This document shows, one piece after another, positions 16,207-24,144 of a DNA stretch of 64,000 nucleotides. Source of the DNA: Ligilactobacillus animalis KCTC 3501 = DSM 20602 (GTDB lineage Bacteria > Bacillota > Bacilli > Lactobacillales > Lactobacillaceae). The position numbers were made by a program, and so were the translations under genes. The number at the start of each line of letters is the position of its first letter. Within the stretch, counting starts at the first letter, position 1. The notes under the pieces are model-generated. The model made no database searches and was not told the origin of the DNA. It worked only from the letters and a program-made list of their open reading frames with translations. Location: NCBI RefSeq assembly GCF_001434535.1, contig NZ_AYYW01000003.1, positions 62,001-126,000 of the forward strand, in the 5' to 3' direction.

Positions 16207-17313
16207 TTACAGAAGTTCCAGTACTTTTCGTCTTTCAGCTACCTTATCTTCAGAGACCAAGCCCAAATAGTAACTTTCTGTGATCCGAACGCTAGAGTGC
16301 CCTAATAATCGAGAAACTGTGACGATATTTACACCTTTGTTCAACAAATGTGATGCAATCGTATGTCGTAAATTATGCAGTGAATACTGTGGTGAAAATC
16401 CTAATTTCTTCTGCAACTTTTTAAAAGCAGATGTCAATGAGACTACACTTCCTACCGAGCCATCTTTCCTTGTCATCACTTGCATGTCTGAATCTAGCGA
16501 CAGGTTGTTCAAGTCGGCCCAGTATTTTATTTTATCAACTAGCCAGTCAGGGATAGGAACTACCCTGTGACTTGCTTTAGTCTTAGGTGCTACTAGCTCA
16601 CCATCCCATGAATGATTTACTGTCAGAATACACTCAGAAAAATCAATATCCTTATAGCGCAAAGCCAGTATTTCGCCACCACGTAGACCAGTACTGATCG
16701 CTATACTTAAGCCTAGCATATTGCGAGTATGCCAATCATTCTTCTTAATAGCAAATCTTATTAAATATTCTTTGATAACGTTAAACTCAGACAACGGTAA
16801 TACCTTATCATCAACATTCTTGTAATAACTGTCATCGTTCCCTGTAATCACCACATCATCTGCAGGATTTACTTTTGCGGTCACAACTGAGATACGCATA
16901 GCATAGCGCAACATTGAGCGAATATGACTCAAGTCTTTACGCAAAGTTTCATGACTGTATCTTTTTGATAACATATTGAATACACCTTGCAACTGTTGGT
17001 GTGTTAGAGTGCTGACTTTAATTCGGGAAAGATATGGACTTAAACGATTTTTAGTAGCTGAATATGATTTTAAAGTGTTTTTGGCTAACCCTTTCTTTTT
17101 ATTAGCGACCCATAAATCATAAAAGCTCATAACTGTCATTTTTCTTTGGTAAAGCAAGGCTTTTGAACCTCCTAAAATGGCTGACTGTTGTGTTAACCAT
17201 TCATTTGCTTCACGTCTAGTCACGAAAGTTTTATTTTGTCGTATCCGATTTTTACCACTACCAATGGATAGTTGTACGGTATAACCAGCGCTTGTTTTCT
17301 TAACTACTGACAT
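16207..17313 (-). CDS. Tyrosine recombinase (phage-type integrase 2)
   Basis: The 368-aa protein has the same layout as integrase 1 but is only distantly similar. It has an arm-binding N-terminus (AGYTVQLSIGSGKNRIRQNKTF), a core-binding domain and a catalytic domain with GLRGGEILAL, HNLRH, GHSSVRITESYY. The start at 17313 follows GGGAGG by seven bases. Two recombinases in one element may mean that two elements fused, or that one acts as a resolvase or excision partner. Catalytic residues look complete, so it is not obviously a remnant. Confidence 0.9.
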   Translation of the reverse strand: MSVVKKTSAGYTVQLSIGSGKNRIRQNKTFVTRREANEWLTQQSAILGGSKALLYQRKMTVMSFYDLWVANKKKGLAKNTLKSYSATKNRLSPYLSRIKVSTLTHQQLQGVFNMLSKRYSHETLRKDLSHIRSMLRYAMRISVVTAKVNPADDVVITGNDDSYYKNVDDKVLPLSEFNVIKEYLIRFAIKKNDWHTRNMLGLSIAISTGLRGGEILALRYKDIDFSECILTVNHSWDGELVAPKTKASHRVVPIPDWLVDKIKYWADLNNLSLDSDMQVMTRKDGSVGSVVSLTSAFKKLQKKLGFSPQYSLHNLRHTIASHLLNKGVNIVTVSRLLGHSSVRITESYYLGLVSEDKVAERRKVLELL

Positions 17314-17335
17314 AATGAAACCTCCCATTTTATAT

Positions 17336-17363
17336 GGAAAAGAGCCCCGCAAGGCTCTTTTCC
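17336..17363 (-). terminator. Terminator between the HTH gene and integrase 2
   Basis: GGAAAAGAGCC and its complement form an 11-bp stem with a six-base loop. The 3' arm on the minus strand ends in CTTTTCC. Confidence 0.6.
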
Positions 17364-17372
17364 GTCATATTC

Positions 17373-17573
17373 TCAAACTACGTATTCAAACCAGTTTTCA
17401 GCACGTTTTTTGACATACTCAAGTAACTGACTTTGAAGTAATCTGACCTGTTGTGATTCACCCACGAACAACCTAGGTAGCTGTGGATCATTCAACAGTT
17501 CTTCCACTATCGAACGTCTAACACCTAATAATTTAGATGCTTCATTGATAGTTAAGATCTTGTCATTTATCAA
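17373..17573 (-). CDS. Small helix-turn-helix protein, excisionase-like
   Basis: The 66-aa protein has the pattern LTINEASKLLGVRRSIVEELLNDPQLPRLFVGESQQVRLLQSQLLEYV. This is a MerR/excisionase-type winged helix in which SQQVR fits the wing and the last helix. Such proteins often direct excision by bending DNA or act as small regulators. It overlaps the upstream helicase gene by four bases (ATGA), so it is the last gene of the replication operon. Confidence 0.75.
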   Translation of the reverse strand: MINDKILTINEASKLLGVRRSIVEELLNDPQLPRLFVGESQQVRLLQSQLLEYVKKRAENWFEYVV

Positions 17574-19030
17574 ATTTTCTTCACTCCCTTACTCAAAATT
17601 AAATCATTGACATACTCAATGCTTGATTTTGAAAATGAGCAATCCCGACCATAAAGATTTCTGAATTGTTTCTTGAATTCTGGCCAAAAGCTTTTAGGCT
17701 TATTGAATCCCTTGGAATCTTCATCAGTTTCATCCAAAAAATCGAGAAACGCATTTAAAATTTCTGTCTTAGGCGTCCTAGAGCCATTCTTACGTTGACA
17801 TTTTTGTCGTAGAAACATGTAAACGGGGCCCCTAGCTTTATCAAAGTACTCATCAGTCTCCCTTTGAAGTGAGCCAGTTATAACTTGTGAAAGATCATAG
17901 TTATATTTAGATTTAAGCTCTCTCAAATACTCAATAGCTCTAAAGGCGATCTGATCCTTTTCAGATTCCAACTTCCCATTCAAATCTTTATCGGCACCCT
18001 TACCGACAAATGTATTTGGAAAGTTAAGTAGGACCACCCGTCGACTAAAGCCGATCGTATTTTCTGGTATCGGTAATTTGTTAAAGGATAGGGTCACTTT
18101 TAAAGTAAATATCGTTTGAACCATTATCTTGTTCTTACGATTTACGGACATCTCATTACCCTCAACAATATTTTTGATACCTGCAAAATCACTGATGTTA
18201 TCCCCGCTTTCTTCTAAAATCCAAGCAAAACGTCCTATCATATTCTCTTTGCCAAATTCACCATTGAAATGGTTTAATGAATTATGAGATACATTGCTCG
18301 AACCTAGAAGTCTCGTGATGACATGGATCAATGTAGACTTACCACTTGCTCCAGAGCTGTACATAAAAACAAGCTTATTGACTGCTCTATCTACCTGAAG
18401 CTGTACCGCCAACCAATACCAAACAAATTTGATTTTATCTTGATCGTCATTAAAGGTCGTCTTTAAAAATCTATCAAAGTTAGGTGTGCTACCTTGTTTA
18501 GGTGAAACATCTGACTTTCTAGTTGATAGGTACTTAGGATCAAATGGTACCAGCTTCAAACTTTTTAAGTCTAAGGCTTGATCCCTAAAAACAACAACTT
18601 GCTTATTTACATCAGTATCTTTGTACTGTGCAACTTTTCTTTTCAATAAGCGCACTGTTTCTTGTTCGAAGTTATGAGACCATGGAGTGTCAAACACCCC
18701 TAACACCCGAACAATGATTTTACGTAACCTATAGCCAACCTCAGCATCAACGAAAACACCTTCAGACCACTCATAAATATGCAGATTATCATTGATGTTA
18801 CATAACGTTAATGCTGTCACCAAAAAATCCACCATTGTTTCGTGAGTCGGTTTCTTCCCAACGACTTTTTGAATGTAGTTCACAACGTGTCCTTCATCAG
18901 GCAACTGTGCAGAATCTATCGATTCCCCAAGATGTTGTTGAATATGAGCAATAATGCAAGCATTAAACCCATCCACTCCGCTGTCTACATAAGGAGACAT
19001 AACCTTTTTTAATTCATCAAATTCAGTCAT
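17570..19030 (-). CDS. SF3 (P4/D5-type) replicative helicase, putative primase-helicase
   Basis: The 486-aa protein carries the superfamily-3 helicase core at about residues 220-390. The Walker A loop is GASGKST, preceded by FMYSS, the Walker B is WILEESGD, and sensor motifs follow in TLSFNKLPIPENTIGFSRRVVLLNFP. The upstream part matches D5_N-like primase-helicases (YLSTRKSD...FDRFLKTTF). No clear primase active site is visible in the first 150 residues, so priming is uncertain. Such hexameric helicases start replication of phages, satellites and plasmids. The ATG at 19030 (GAGGTGG upstream) overlaps the preceding gene by eight bases, marking a tight operon with the polymerase. Confidence 0.88.
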   Translation of the reverse strand: MTEFDELKKVMSPYVDSGVDGFNACIIAHIQQHLGESIDSAQLPDEGHVVNYIQKVVGKKPTHETMVDFLVTALTLCNINDNLHIYEWSEGVFVDAEVGYRLRKIIVRVLGVFDTPWSHNFEQETVRLLKRKVAQYKDTDVNKQVVVFRDQALDLKSLKLVPFDPKYLSTRKSDVSPKQGSTPNFDRFLKTTFNDDQDKIKFVWYWLAVQLQVDRAVNKLVFMYSSGASGKSTLIHVITRLLGSSNVSHNSLNHFNGEFGKENMIGRFAWILEESGDNISDFAGIKNIVEGNEMSVNRKNKIMVQTIFTLKVTLSFNKLPIPENTIGFSRRVVLLNFPNTFVGKGADKDLNGKLESEKDQIAFRAIEYLRELKSKYNYDLSQVITGSLQRETDEYFDKARGPVYMFLRQKCQRKNGSRTPKTEILNAFLDFLDETDEDSKGFNKPKSFWPEFKKQFRNLYGRDCSFSKSSIEYVNDLILSKGVKKI

Positions 19031-19781
19031 TGGTTCCACCCACCTCATCTGCTTTACTGCCTTGCGTGCGCATCTCTTCAAACAAATTGCTTTGAATTTT
19101 TGATGCATTAGCAAATGGATTATTGGAAGTATCGGGCGTCTCACTTACGTTCTTCTTTGGAACGGGTGTGCTAGCCAAAGCTTCCAACTCCTTTTCTATG
19201 TCATCTTCAAGTAATTCATCAGTAGGATCTTGCTGAAGTGAACTGGAAGCACTGTCTCCGACTTGCGCTTCTCCATTATCTGTACTAGCACTAGTCGTTT
19301 GTTTTTGGATTGAATTCCCAGCATTTACCAAGGATGGTCCTGTTGATTGGCCAGTGTTTACACCAACTTGTTGAGTAAATTGATTCATTGCATTAGTGAT
19401 GATATTCGTCGTTTTTGCCGAAATCACACTCGGATCATCAAGAACAATATCTTTTAACGAAGCAAATCCAGATTCATTCACCGAGACTCTTGCCCAAAAT
19501 ACCAGACCAATTATATCGGACCCATCGATATTTGGATCAGCTTGCCCAGCATACTTTTCAGCACTGATCTTGACAACAATATTCTCCAAGTCTTTTTGCG
19601 AGAATATGCACACTGGCTTGTCAAAAGTCTTTCCACTTGAGCATAATTCCAGTTCTACTGATAAGAAGACATTGCCATTCTTAGATTCCTTCCAAGAAGC
19701 ACTCTTAACTTTAACGTCAATATACTTGCCGTTATAATCTTCAAACGATACTTTGTTGCCGGTTAACTGACTTAATTTCAT
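19023..19781 (-). CDS. Replication-module protein of unknown function (putative DNA-binding/accessory)
   Basis: The 252-aa protein has an ordered N-terminal half (about 1-130) rich in beta-strand patterns, such as VSFEDYNGKYIDVKVKSASW and VFLSVELELC. A low-complexity S/T/Q/E/N tail follows (about 140-252), with an acidic DELLEDDIEKELEAL stretch. That layout, an OB-like fold plus a disordered acidic tail, resembles single-stranded DNA-binding proteins of phages. The fold is a guess; I do not recognise the family. It overlaps both neighbours by four and eight bases, between the polymerase and the helicase. Confidence 0.5.
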   Translation of the reverse strand: MKLSQLTGNKVSFEDYNGKYIDVKVKSASWKESKNGNVFLSVELELCSSGKTFDKPVCIFSQKDLENIVVKISAEKYAGQADPNIDGSDIIGLVFWARVSVNESGFASLKDIVLDDPSVISAKTTNIITNAMNQFTQQVGVNTGQSTGPSLVNAGNSIQKQTTSASTDNGEAQVGDSASSSLQQDPTDELLEDDIEKELEALASTPVPKKNVSETPDTSNNPFANASKIQSNLFEEMRTQGSKADEVGGTND

Positions 19782-21031
19782 GATTCTTCACCGCTCCTTT
19801 TAATTTTTAAAAAATTTTTGGTCACATAGGTAGGTAGTTCTTGCTCAACCACTTGTGAAGCAGTCTCTGTTAGTACCCTATTGACACTTTCATCATCCAA
19901 AGTTCGTGGTAGCTCTAAGATCACTTCATCATGTCTTGGTATCAACACCCTAACACCTGAGGAACACAACTTGATCAACAATCTTTTCAAAATAACAGCA
20001 CCTAATCCTTGAATTGGAAGATTACGCAACTGTGCCGTTGAAAATTCACGAAACACAGGTGCATTACCGTAAGGTGTTACACGAATGAATGGATTACTTG
20101 CATATGAATCTAAGCCCTCACTAAGCTCTGGATAAGCAGTACGTATCTTCTGTTGGATATTGACATCGGCAAATTCATCAGTAAATTTACGCAAATTTTC
20201 TTTAAGGGTAAACTCACTAGCTCCATACAGATACGGTGTCAGTAAGGATTTCCCCAGCTTATGGCATTTGTCTATGGATTCACTGCTTAAAAGCTGTTGT
20301 CCTAAGACTGCATAAACATCTTTTCCAGCAGTCAATTCTTGTTGCATCACCCTACACCCTGTAAGTGCACTAGCAATTCGCATCTCTTGTTGACAAAAGT
20401 CCAAATGCCAAATGTTATACCCCTCACTAGGTTGTAAGAAGTCATACATCACCTTTGGCAATGACATAAGCGGAAGATCACGACAGCTCATTCGGCCCGA
20501 AACAGCAGAAAAACTCCGGTATTTTCCTGTAATTGGAGCAACAGAATCCAACACATTGCGCCCAAGTACCGCTTTTCCAAGTATCTTACATTGCATTCCC
20601 CAAAAATTCTGCTTATTGAACAGTTCACGTGCTAAAAGTTGATTCTCACTGATCAACGCCCCCTTACCAGATAATTCCTTGTGAGAAATTCCCGTTTTGA
20701 TGCACAATTGTTCTACAAGCGAAGGCGTTTCATTGTCAAGAGCTGTATCAATGTTAAAATACAGCTCTAGATCTTTGATACGCTCCCGAAGCTCTTGTTG
20801 TGATTCGTACCATCCCTTGATATCAAACAAAATTTCGATATCATTTAATTGGTCGATCACTGGAAGCATTTCTAACTCAAGTTCAGCTAACTGCTCAAAA
20901 GCCCGAACCTCCTTTGAAATGTCATACATCCTTTCCAGAAGAGCATCATTGACACATACAACCGGTAGGCCATATAGCTTGAGTATGTCTTCAGCTGGCA
21001 GTTTTTTTAAGTCATTTATAGTTAGCACCAT
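19778..21031 (-). CDS. Small, divergent family-A DNA polymerase
   Basis: The 417-aa protein shows the three polymerase-A motifs in order. Motif A is LDFCQQEMRIASALTG, motif B is HKLGKSLLTPYLYG, and motif C is PRHDEVILELP. LRNLPIQGLGAVILKRLL lies between B and C. Catalytic Asp residues in A and C are present. Motif B keeps the Lys and YG, but the usual Arg and Phe of the O-helix are replaced by His and Thr. The N-terminal ~150 residues show no exonuclease motifs. At 417 aa it is much shorter than DNA polymerase I (about 870 aa). It likely replicates the element together with the SF3 helicase. Confidence 0.85.
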   Translation of the reverse strand: MVLTINDLKKLPAEDILKLYGLPVVCVNDALLERMYDISKEVRAFEQLAELELEMLPVIDQLNDIEILFDIKGWYESQQELRERIKDLELYFNIDTALDNETPSLVEQLCIKTGISHKELSGKGALISENQLLARELFNKQNFWGMQCKILGKAVLGRNVLDSVAPITGKYRSFSAVSGRMSCRDLPLMSLPKVMYDFLQPSEGYNIWHLDFCQQEMRIASALTGCRVMQQELTAGKDVYAVLGQQLLSSESIDKCHKLGKSLLTPYLYGASEFTLKENLRKFTDEFADVNIQQKIRTAYPELSEGLDSYASNPFIRVTPYGNAPVFREFSTAQLRNLPIQGLGAVILKRLLIKLCSSGVRVLIPRHDEVILELPRTLDDESVNRVLTETASQVVEQELPTYVTKNFLKIKRSGEES

Positions 21032-21253
21032 ATCATCGTCCTTTCTTCAATACCGTCAATACAGAGGTACCTATATTGGTTTTATTGTTGATCACCGCTA
21101 TCAGCATCAATCAACAACTAAATGATAACCCCAAACATTAATAGAATTAAATTTGAAATTTTATTATTCTCAAACCCTTATATAATAGGGATATTTTATT
21201 TTATCAGATTTTAATGTTATAATGTGGATTGAGGTTTGAAGAAGGAGGTTGCT
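21032..21253. promoter_or_regulatory. Divergent promoter region of the element
   Basis: It separates the replication operon (minus) from an unknown plus-strand gene. On the plus strand TATAAT is at 21218-21223, with AAGGAGG at 21242-21248. The region is AT-rich with no further open frame, and it may hold the control region or origin of the element. Confidence 0.5.
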
Positions 21254-22243
21254 ATGAACAAAAAACAATTTCACGTTTCTTTGGGAGATGTCATTATGCA
21301 AGCCAAAGAGATATTAAAAAATCATTACTCAGAACGAATCCCTAACACTTGGAACACAACATCTATATCCAAGCCTGATTCTAGCTATGTCACTTTACGT
21401 AAAATTGCTAAAACTATCAGTAACAGGCTACCGATTGATATTTTGGAAAAGCGTAAAAACGTAACTAGATCCAACACAAATAGATCAGTGATTCGATATC
21501 AGTTAGATTTCATCGAAGGATTCATTCTACCCGAATTTGTCGTCTTCTATTATCTTTATCTTCATCTTTATCCAAGTGACATATGGGATTACTTCAAAAA
21601 TGATTTCTATCCTCGGATCAACCAAAAAGTTTCAGAGAAAGAAACATTACAGTACCTAAAAAGTTACTTTAGCGGACCTAATGCACAAGTGGAGATTACT
21701 AACTCCCAAGCAGATTTAATATACGAATTAAGCTTTTTTTTCTTACAATATGCTTTCGTAGATGTTCCCGATAAGCTAGGGAATAAAAAGAAAAAGGAAG
21801 ATGGTACAATCAAGATGACTAGAGATAAACATGCTGTCTATCTCTATAAGGAAAGCATCCCACTATTGTACCCTAATTTTCAGAAGATTATTGACAGTAT
21901 TCACCCAAATACCAAGTGGATCCATGACATTTGGCCCATGTTCATTCTTGAGGACTACAACAATACAGATGAATGTTTTGAGGCCTTTCATATTTTGTAT
22001 GATCACTGTAAAAATCTTCTAACCGAATCCAGTACCGCACCTAAAAAAAGCAATTCCTGGAGTTATTACAGAAGGTACTCCCGAATCACTGCTACAGACT
22101 TAAATACGATAAATAATTATCTTAGCGCTTCTAGTTTGGTTGGGTACTCGATCCCGCACGGCATTTGCAGGTCTAGTGATCATACCTTATCAATAAAACT
22201 TGAAATAGAAATTGCTAAATTTGTCATCCAGTTAAATGATTAA
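21254..22243 (+). CDS. Unknown 329-aa element protein
   Basis: It is the only rightward gene of the element, with a strong ribosome site (AAGGAGG, five bases before ATG 21254) and its own terminator. The protein is soluble, rich in Tyr, Lys and Ser, and has no membrane segment, Walker motif or clear helix-turn-helix that I can see. Aromatic clusters such as FVVFYYLYLHLYP and YELSFFFLQYAF suggest a helical fold. I do not recognise the family. Its divergent position next to the replication operon and upstream of a defence cassette would suit a regulator or an abortive-infection-like effector, but neither is shown. Confidence 0.6.
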   Translation: MNKKQFHVSLGDVIMQAKEILKNHYSERIPNTWNTTSISKPDSSYVTLRKIAKTISNRLPIDILEKRKNVTRSNTNRSVIRYQLDFIEGFILPEFVVFYYLYLHLYPSDIWDYFKNDFYPRINQKVSEKETLQYLKSYFSGPNAQVEITNSQADLIYELSFFFLQYAFVDVPDKLGNKKKKEDGTIKMTRDKHAVYLYKESIPLLYPNFQKIIDSIHPNTKWIHDIWPMFILEDYNNTDECFEAFHILYDHCKNLLTESSTAPKKSNSWSYYRRYSRITATDLNTINNYLSASSLVGYSIPHGICRSSDHTLSIKLEIEIAKFVIQLND

Positions 22244-22307
22244 CTGCTCTCAACTGACTCCCCTATACAGTAAATATCTCAAGTGATATGCCTTTAGGTG
22301 TACTAAA

Positions 22308-22379
22308 AAAATAACCCGTAACCATTGAAGTAACCCTGAGTTAGCCACGGCCAACTCAGGGTTTTGTTTGGGTTATTTT
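22308..22379 (+). terminator. Nested double-hairpin terminator
   Basis: An inner stem AACCCTGAGTT/AACTCAGGGTT sits inside an outer stem AAAATAACCC/GGGTTATTTT. It follows the 329-aa gene and could also stop the leftward transcript from the RadC operon. Confidence 0.75.
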
Positions 22380-22391
22380 CTCCATTACTTA

Positions 22392-22472
22392 TTAGTCATC
22401 CCCTAATTCTCGGATAATTTCCATACCAATCTGAATTCCTGCTTCGATCAAAATTCTGATCCATGTATCCAT
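22392..22472 (-). CDS. 26-residue peptide gene
   Basis: ATG 22472 to TAA 22392 encodes MDTWIRILIEAGIQIGMEI then an acidic end (RELGDD). A ribosome site (GGAGAG) overlaps the end of the preceding gene, whose stop is three bases upstream, so translation should be coupled. The peptide forms a plausible amphipathic helix with a hydrophobic face. Its function is unknown; small regulatory, membrane-active or toxin-like roles are all possible. Confidence 0.5.
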   Translation of the reverse strand: MDTWIRILIEAGIQIGMEIIRELGDD

Positions 22473-22475
22473 ATG

Positions 22476-22763
22476 TTACACTCTCCATTCTTTTATTGTT
22501 CCGTCAGAGCCAATAAATCCAATGCCCCAGACATCTTTATTTTGATTGTTTGCAATAATAAAGCCTGTTACATCTTTAACAGCAAAACTCGTTACACTGA
22601 CACAATGCTCGTTGTTTGGTACTAAATCTTGAACTGCTTCATCTAATTCACAGCGCTCTAACATCACTGTCTCGTATACCGTTCTAGTTTCATCAATAGT
22701 TATGCGCATGATCGTTTCAAGCTCTAAGATCAATTCTCTTTTCGCCAATTCATATCCTACCAA
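22476..22763 (-). CDS. Unknown 95-aa element protein
   Basis: The protein is soluble and slightly acidic. It overlaps the RadC-like gene by 14 bases and precedes the 26-residue peptide gene. The C-terminal half (VTSFAVKDVTGFIIANNQNKD, WGIGFIGSDGTIKEW) looks like beta-strands. I do not recognise a family. Confidence 0.5.
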   Translation of the reverse strand: MVGYELAKRELILELETIMRITIDETRTVYETVMLERCELDEAVQDLVPNNEHCVSVTSFAVKDVTGFIIANNQNKDVWGIGFIGSDGTIKEWRV

Positions 22764-23220
22764 GACTCACTCCACCCCAATCATTTGCTAGCAAGCTTCT
22801 AATGTCATCACCGTAAATAATGCTATCCAACAATACTATCTCCATCATCTCCCCTGCTTTCTTCAATTTTTGTGTGATTTTTAAATCATTCTTTGATGGG
22901 TTCGTATTACCCGACGGATGATTATGAACGACGATAAATCTGATCGAATTAGATAGTAGTAACGGCTTAAACACTTCTCTTGTTGAAACAGTCGATTGAT
23001 TGAGCGTACCTATAGCAACTATGCTAATAACTGTGGGTTTATTCTTCGTATCCAATCCAATAACTAACATCATCTCTCGGTCTGCTTCTTTTAAAAATGG
23101 TTCTACTAAATTTGCTGTGTCATACGGTGTTGAAATAGCACTTGCGCTTAGTTGCTCCCAACCTTCTATCTTAATACGTTCCTGCTTCAATCTTATGAAC
23201 TTGACAACTTCTTTCTCCAA
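22750..23220 (-). CDS. RadC-like JAB/MPN domain protein
   Basis: The 156-aa protein is a RadC-family metal-binding domain. It has the JAMM signature VHNHPSGNTNPSKND (HxHPSGxxxPSxxD) at about residues 97-112 and the acid LLDSI strand after it. It lacks the helix-hairpin-helix N-terminus of chromosomal RadC. RadC-like JAB proteins are widespread on phages, plasmids and islands, and their enzymatic activity is not established. It leads a three-gene unit with the 95-aa and 26-aa frames, and follows the methylase cassette after a terminator. Confidence 0.85.
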   Translation of the reverse strand: MEKEVVKFIRLKQERIKIEGWEQLSASAISTPYDTANLVEPFLKEADREMMLVIGLDTKNKPTVISIVAIGTLNQSTVSTREVFKPLLLSNSIRFIVVHNHPSGNTNPSKNDLKITQKLKKAGEMMEIVLLDSIIYGDDIRSLLANDWGGVSLGRI

Positions 23221-23260
23221 ATTTGGCCCTCTCCTTTATTTAGAAATCAATGCAAAATAA

Positions 23261-23291
23261 AAAGAGCAAGCCACATTATAGTAGCTTGCTC
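23261..23291 (-). terminator. Terminator of the helicase-methylase cassette
   Basis: On the minus strand GAGCAAGC pairs with GCTTGCTC around twelve bases, followed by TTTTTATTTT. Confidence 0.8.
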
Positions 23292-23383
23292 ATAATTAAA
23301 ATATATATTTGAAAATTACTTTGATTACGTTTTATCGCTAAAATTCATGACGATAAATATTTAAGGGTATATTTACAAAGAAC

Positions 23384-24139
23384 TTAATGCCCCTCTACTC
23401 TTAGAATTTTCTGATACACATCAACTATTGGTACAGGAAGGTACACCTTCTTAACTTCCTCTTCCAATTGTATTGCTAATTCTTTCTGATCTTCTTCATC
23501 ATCTAAGAAGTCAAACAGCGATATTTCCTCAACGACTTCAAAACCACCCACAGGAGATATGTCGCTCGGTTCTGTTTCTCCCGCTATTATATCTTCAAAC
23601 TTAAATTCAGTCCTTTGTACCTGTTGTCTACTACCTTCTTGTTTAGGTAACAATTTCCATTCGCTAAACATTAGATGTTTACCTGAAGAATCTAATTTTG
23701 TTAGTGCATTACCTTGCGCCATATTAGCTTGAATAATCACCATTGCACTCTTGATTACCTTATCATTTACAGTACCATTGAAACTTTTTATACCCTCTTG
23801 ATAATTTTGTTGAAATATTGTATTCATTTGCATAACTAGCATTTCGACGTTATCTTCCATAAGCTCGATTCCATATAAAGTGGAAAGCCCAACCAGAATA
23901 TTATCTTCATACTCTTCTAAAGTTGAACTTTTCTTAAAAGCCACTCTCATTTTTCGTTGAAGCAGTTCAGTAAGAAATGCACCTTCTCCCGCTGATGGTT
24001 CCAAGAATGTAGAAGTTAGCAATTCCGTCTGTTCCTTAACACCGGGCAAATTCAGCATCTGTATCACTGTTTCTTTAGGAGTGAATACCTCTCCCAATTC
24101 AACAATACGATCTTTGTTCTTGAATAATTGTTCTTCCAT
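23384..24139 (-). CDS. Methyltransferase-like companion subunit lacking the NPPY motif
   Basis: The 251-aa protein starts like an N6-adenine DNA methylase. It has GEVFTPKETVIQMLNL (motif X), FLEPSAGEGAFL (AdoMet motif I) and YGIELMEDNVEML (motif II). Motif III is IIQANMAQGNAL. It has no (N/D)PP(Y/F) catalytic motif; the segment after GNAL goes straight into a basic and then acidic tail. It starts five bases after the helicase-methylase stop, in one operon. It may provide AdoMet binding to the large protein, or may be a non-catalytic scaffold. Similar orphan subunits sit next to large helicase-methylases in other Firmicutes. Confidence 0.75.
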   Translation of the reverse strand: MEEQLFKNKDRIVELGEVFTPKETVIQMLNLPGVKEQTELLTSTFLEPSAGEGAFLTELLQRKMRVAFKKSSTLEEYEDNILVGLSTLYGIELMEDNVEMLVMQMNTIFQQNYQEGIKSFNGTVNDKVIKSAMVIIQANMAQGNALTKLDSSGKHLMFSEWKLLPKQEGSRQQVQRTEFKFEDIIAGETEPSDISPVGGFEVVEEISLFDFLDDEEDQKELAIQLEEEVKKVYLPVPIVDVYQKILRVEGH

Positions 24140-24144
24140 ATAAC

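Noticed and set aside
23384-24139. Independent active adenine methylase
   Set aside because: No NPPY-type catalytic motif can be found in the protein despite a good AdoMet motif.
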